Positions 60,781 to 64,000 of a DNA stretch of 64,000 bases are shown here, piece by piece. The DNA comes from Ceratodon purpureus (Eukaryota > Streptophyta > Bryopsida > Pseudoditrichales > Ditrichaceae), in assembly GCA_014871385.1 (NCBI GenBank), contig CM026425.1:8595243-8659242 (forward strand), given 5' to 3'. Both the position numbers and the translations under genes were made by a program. The notes under the pieces were generated by a model. It searched no databases. It saw only the letters and a program-made list of their open reading frames with translations, and was not told where the DNA came from. Within the stretch, counting starts at the first letter, position 1. Each line of letters begins with the position of its first letter.

Positions 60781-60964
60781 GCCACGAGCTCATTGTTGGT
60801 TGGATGTGAGCGTTTGTCTCATTAATCCGGTCCGGGTTTGAACCCTGATGGACTCATTTGAGTGGATGTGGGGGATATAGCCCCCTTTGCGAGAAGTGAC
60901 AAAAAGAGACTTGACACCTGTATGCTAACAATTAAATAAAGTTGCTCTCGCTACTACAAAAAAA
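60781..60964 (+). mobile_element. tRNA-derived SINE-like unit
   Basis: An A-box-like AGCTCATTGTTGG (60787-60799) and a B-box-like GGTTTGAACCC (60835-60845) are 35 nt apart, the spacing of an internal RNA polymerase III promoter. Between them GTCTCATTAATCC resembles a tRNA anticodon arm (CAT, Met-like). About 110 bp of unrelated sequence follows and ends in a short A run, the usual SINE layout. It cannot fold as a complete tRNA, so it is not a tRNA gene. Confidence 0.6.
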
Positions 60965-60992
60965 TTATTTTATTTTTATTTTAAAGTTTTTA

Positions 60993-61865
60993 CTAAGGGA
61001 GATCTAAGTTTTGAGGAATCGGTTGGTGGTTTTCTATTCTTCTTTTGTGGAGTAGAATGGACATGGCGTATTGTATGGCGATAGTGTTTATGTTTTTGAA
61101 GGTGTTTTTGATGGTGGACATCGTTATTTGGAATTTTTCTTCAAGTGATTTCATTGATGGAATGTGTGTAGTTGCTCTAGCGTCGGCTGTAATGACGATA
61201 AGAGGGTCAACTTTCCATCCTAGAGCAGTGATATTAGCAATTAGTGGATTGTATTTGTTGGTTTTGGCTTGGAGTGTTTATGGGGAGAATCTGTCATTGC
61301 AATATGTAAATTCAATAAATTGTATTGTAAGGTTAGGATTAATTTCAGAAGGGGGTTCACTTTGGTAAGATAGGCCTTTCACACATAAGATGTCTGGTCC
61401 AAATCTCGAGTTACAGTGGCATCTTTGTGTGCCACATGTGCAAGGGAGTAACCAATTTGGTACGGTATTTTCTAGGGGCTTATCATTGAAGGTTCTAGCA
61501 TTCATGAGAATAAAGCAGCGGGACTTTTCTGATGAGATTAGTAGTTTACGAATTTCCCAAACTGCTTTGTTGTGTCTTTTGACGCGGAGTGAATGTATGT
61601 GTTGTTGTTGGCATGTGAGTAACACATGTAACCATGTGTCCGGTTCATGTGATCTACAAATGGGACATGTGATGGATGGAAATCTTTCTCTTCCAAAGAA
61701 CATTTGTTTTCTAGCATGGCCCATGTACATTCCAGTACGGAATTTGATAAGGCATGTTTTTTGTTTGTCTGTAATGATTGGATTTTTCCAGAATTCATTG
61801 GAGAGTTCATTGTCTGTATCTTCATTTGCTGTCCATTTGTAAATATTGGGAGTTTGTATGGCCAT
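60993..61865 (-). pseudogene. Retroelement C-terminal zinc finger and restriction-like endonuclease domain
   Basis: The frame from 61865 contains CPICRSHEPDTWLHVLLTC, the Cys/His finger that follows RNase H in many LINEs, then a second Cys cluster (LLPCTCGTQRCHCNSRFGPD). The PD and the following strand IQFIEFTYCNDRF fit the PD-(D/E)xK core of restriction-like endonucleases, with Thr in place of the usual Lys. After one stop (61278) the frame continues KYNPLIANITALGWKVDPLI, the typical GW segment at the end of such domains, and stops at 60993. The endonuclease would nick target DNA for target-primed reverse transcription (family knowledge). Confidence 0.75.
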
Positions 61866-61966
61866 AATTTTTAAGTTTTTTCTCTGTCGTATTTCTTGAT
61901 TTGTTTTTCTAGGTTTCTAACTGGTCCTTTGTCTGGCATATCTATCATGGATGGCCATACATCTTT

Positions 61967-62623
61967 CTAGTAGTAGTATGGAGTAGCATGTGCGTGTTCG
62001 TATGGGTGTTCGGCAGTTATATATTCTAGATCGACTCCGATTTTTGCAAGTTTGTCTGCTTTTTTGTTACCATCAATGTTGATGTGTGCTTTGACTTTGT
62101 GTAAAGAAATGGGTTGTATTCTTTGTTGAAGTAGTTCTACCATGGAGGCAAGTGTGATTTGGTCGGGGTGACTGTTGTGTAGTGTGGGGTGTTTAATTTG
62201 CGTGTTCAGTAAATATACTACGTTTAGGCAGTCAGTAAATATATATGCGGGTTCATTAGGAAATTGTGTGTTGATGATTCTTAGTGTTTCGTGTATAGTC
62301 ATCATTTCAGCTCGTAGAATGTTTTGGTGTCCATGGAGTCTTTTGCGGATGTTAATACCTTTAGGGCTATAGATGCCATATCCAGCTTTTTCCCTCATCC
62401 ATTCATTATTGGGGCCAATTTCTTTTGGAGGTATGAAGGAGCCATCGGTGTAATAACTGAGTTGGGCTTCGAATTTTAGTGGTAGATTTGTATGGTAGTT
62501 TGGGATTGGAGGGATATGTGTGGGGCTATTTGTTAGTGTATTTGGGTAATCTAATTTGGACCATTTCTTACTGGGTTTTACCGGGGTATTTAAAGGGGTA
62601 GGGGGAGCAATTTGTGTGTGAAT
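61967..62623 (-). pseudogene. Retroelement RNase H domain
   Basis: Open frame of 657 nt. After a proline-rich linker (APPTPLNTPVKPSKKWSKLD) comes a complete RNase H signature: YYTDGSF (first Asp), ILRAEMMTIHETL (Glu), YIFTDCLNVVYLL (Asp), and KAHINIDGNKKADKLAK (His and final Asp). All catalytic acids are present. It would degrade the RNA strand of the RNA-DNA hybrid during reverse transcription. A stop follows at 61967, and coding resumes downstream in broken form. Confidence 0.87.
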
Positions 62624-64000
62624 CTATGGTATTTTTAGGTTATTTATGATGGGATTGAGTTGATTCATTTGTTCTTGGTTACCGATATTGTTGTTTTGGT
62701 GATGGATGCAAAGTATTTGTATGGTGGACAATTCTTTTCTTTTAGTGTTGACGTCGGGAGGTATTGTAGGTTCTATATATGTGACGATATCTGCAGCGAA
62801 GTGGGCAATGATGTGTGTATCTGGAAAGGGGCCAATGTATGGATTGAAATTTTGGTACCAGTTAGTGTCTAGGATATGATTATAGTCATTGTGTTTGGAT
62901 CGTTTTTAGCTACAAGACGGGCCCAATGGATGGCTTGTTGTAAGTCTGTTTCATTATGGGGATGGGCATAGCCAATACCTTTCCATTTGTGATCAAATGC
63001 TTTCTCTAGGGAACCAAAAATAATATCTCGGGAGAATGGTGAGTAGAATTGGCTAAATTGTGTGGGGCATATAACTGGGGATGAGAAGTATGATGTTTGA
63101 ATTTTGAATGTTTCAATGAGAAAGTCTAGTATTTGAGTTGGTATGGTGTATTGGGCACATTTAAGTGGGTCATTTTTTGGGATGCGGTATTTATATCTCT
63201 GGTATAGCCATGCAATTTCGGTTTCAGAAGATTGGATTGGGGGTTAGACTAGGCCATGTGGGGTACTTTTTGCATTCGGATATTGTTTCAATAGCCATAT
63301 TAATCGTGTTTTTGGAATGGTGATGAGGTGTCGACCATTTTCTTTGTATATATGTGCTACGTTTAAGTTTGTTTGTATTGTGTTTGTATTTGTTTGAATG
63401 TTGCTTTCTGGGTTACATTCATTAATAGAGATGTAAGCTAATAGGATGGTTGTGGCTGGAATAACATACCTTGTATCTTTTGCTTGTGTGATAGAGAAGT
63501 GTTTTTTGATGGTGCCTGAATAGTGTTTATGTTGTTGTTTTGTATAGTATTGGGTAAGTATTTCAGTGTTGTGATGACATGTGTGGGGGTCGTTCCAGGG
63601 GAATAATTCTCTTTGAGTTCGCCATTTGTGGTATGAGTTGTTGTTTGGCGTGTTCCATTGGCATAATTATATGGTGTCTTTTTTGATAATCCAATACTTA
63701 TCCTTTATTTTACGATGTTCGTGATCTAGTATTTCGTGGATGGGGAATTGTCGGGGATTTTTAAATATGTTTTTGGGAAGAAGGGGGAGTTCGGGGATTG
63801 GAGGGTTAGGTGGATTTATAGGGGGGGTTAGTTGTAGGGGGAGGATATTGTGGTTTAATATTATGTAGTCATTTTTTAGAGTTCTTTGGGGGTGATGGAA
63901 CTGACATGGTGGATGGCATTAGTGGTGGCAAGAGGGATAGCAAAATAGTTGGTTGGCAAGATTTAGAGCACTTTTGATGAGTTTTGTGGGATTGCAGTGG
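62624..64000 (-). pseudogene. Retroelement N-terminal part with a methylase-like region
   Basis: One frame is open over most of 64000-62890 with three or four stops, for example FPIHEILDHEHRKIKDKYWI, KWRTQRELFPWNDPHTCHHN and IKKHFSITQAKDTRYVIPAT. Near 63080-62880 it reads FSRDIIFGSLEKAFDHKWKG, then IGYAHPHNETDLQQAIHWAR, then DPNTMTIIIS. After a frameshift it reads DTNWYQNFNPYIGPFPDTHI. The pattern of a P-containing loop, a helix of the AIHWA type and a hydrophobic strand recalls DNA adenine methylase-like folds found in some retroelements, but the catalytic NPP(Y/F) is replaced by AHPH. That relation is inference. No reverse transcriptase YxDD motif is present here. Confidence 0.6.

Larger units (their letters stand above)
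60958..64000 (-). mobile_element. Non-LTR retroelement, 3' half, RNase H plus zinc finger plus restriction-like endonuclease
   Basis: A minus-strand coding stretch runs from beyond the window edge to a stop at 60993, followed by an A-rich tail (TAAAATAAAAATAAAATAA) at about 60958-60985, the usual 3' end of a non-LTR element. It contains, in order, an unrecognised N-terminal region, a methylase-like region, RNase H, a Cys/His finger and an endonuclease-like C-terminus. Lesions are few, so the copy is fairly young. The reverse transcriptase expected for an autonomous element is not in the window and must lie beyond 64000 if present. Confidence 0.82.

Noticed and set aside
60781-60855. Possible tRNA gene
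   Set aside because: A- and B-box-like words are present but acceptor stems do not pair and the anticodon arm is imperfect, so a SINE head fits better.
61390-61842. 150-codon plus-strand open frame
   Set aside because: Antisense shadow of the retroelement finger/endonuclease region.
1-64000. CRISPR array, rRNA operon, bacterial operon or plasmid features
   Set aside because: None of the tandem repeats have CRISPR-like unique spacers; all genes have spliceosomal introns; no rRNA-like sequence was recognised.

Overview
The window is nuclear DNA of a land plant. All readable genes are split by short GT-AG introns, the recognised proteins are plant-type (a BAHD acyltransferase, a bHLH-ACT transcription factor, the exosome subunit RRP41, the meiotic protein MND1), and telomere-type AAACCCT boxes sit upstream of RRP41. 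Low gene density, AT-rich spacers and the mix of mobile elements would fit a bryophyte or other early-diverging plant, but nothing fixes the species.

Layout. 221-6265 is a complete, young Ty3/gypsy chromovirus (minus strand) with 769-bp LTRs, a 5-bp target duplication, tRNA-Met-type primer site and polypurine tract, and a broken coding region. 7830-13378 (+) is a 12-exon gene for an unrecognised coiled-coil protein of 864 residues. 14554-16691 (-) is RRP41, seven exons, 246 residues. 17.4-23.2 kb holds minisatellites, a broken copy of part of the coiled-coil gene, a gypsy remnant and a miniature inverted-repeat (TIR) element. 24688-27416 (+) is MND1, ten coding exons, 207 residues, preceded by diverged tandem repeats. 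29332-31152 (+) is a three-exon BAHD acyltransferase of 439 residues.

31-44 kb is mostly AT-rich spacer with TIR and foldback elements and one weak secretory-gene candidate (39.2-41.3 kb, -). 44878-47110 (-) is a four-exon bHLH factor with a C-terminal ACT-like domain. 47.9-52.6 kb (-) contains an unrecognised gene, with six consecutive phase-compatible exons at 50131-51778. 53-60 kb is spacer with several more TA-flanked TIR elements. 60.8-64 kb ends the window with a tRNA-derived SINE-like unit lying tail to tail with the 3' half of a non-LTR retroelement that reads methylase-like region, RNase H, zinc finger, restriction-like endonuclease.

The host genes are single-copy, unrelated to one another and not an operon or cluster. 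I see no CRISPR array, rRNA or intact tRNA gene. The least expected items are the retroelement at the right edge, the two unrecognised genes and the number of distinct TIR families. Exon joins were read by eye from splice signals and frame continuity, not from transcripts.
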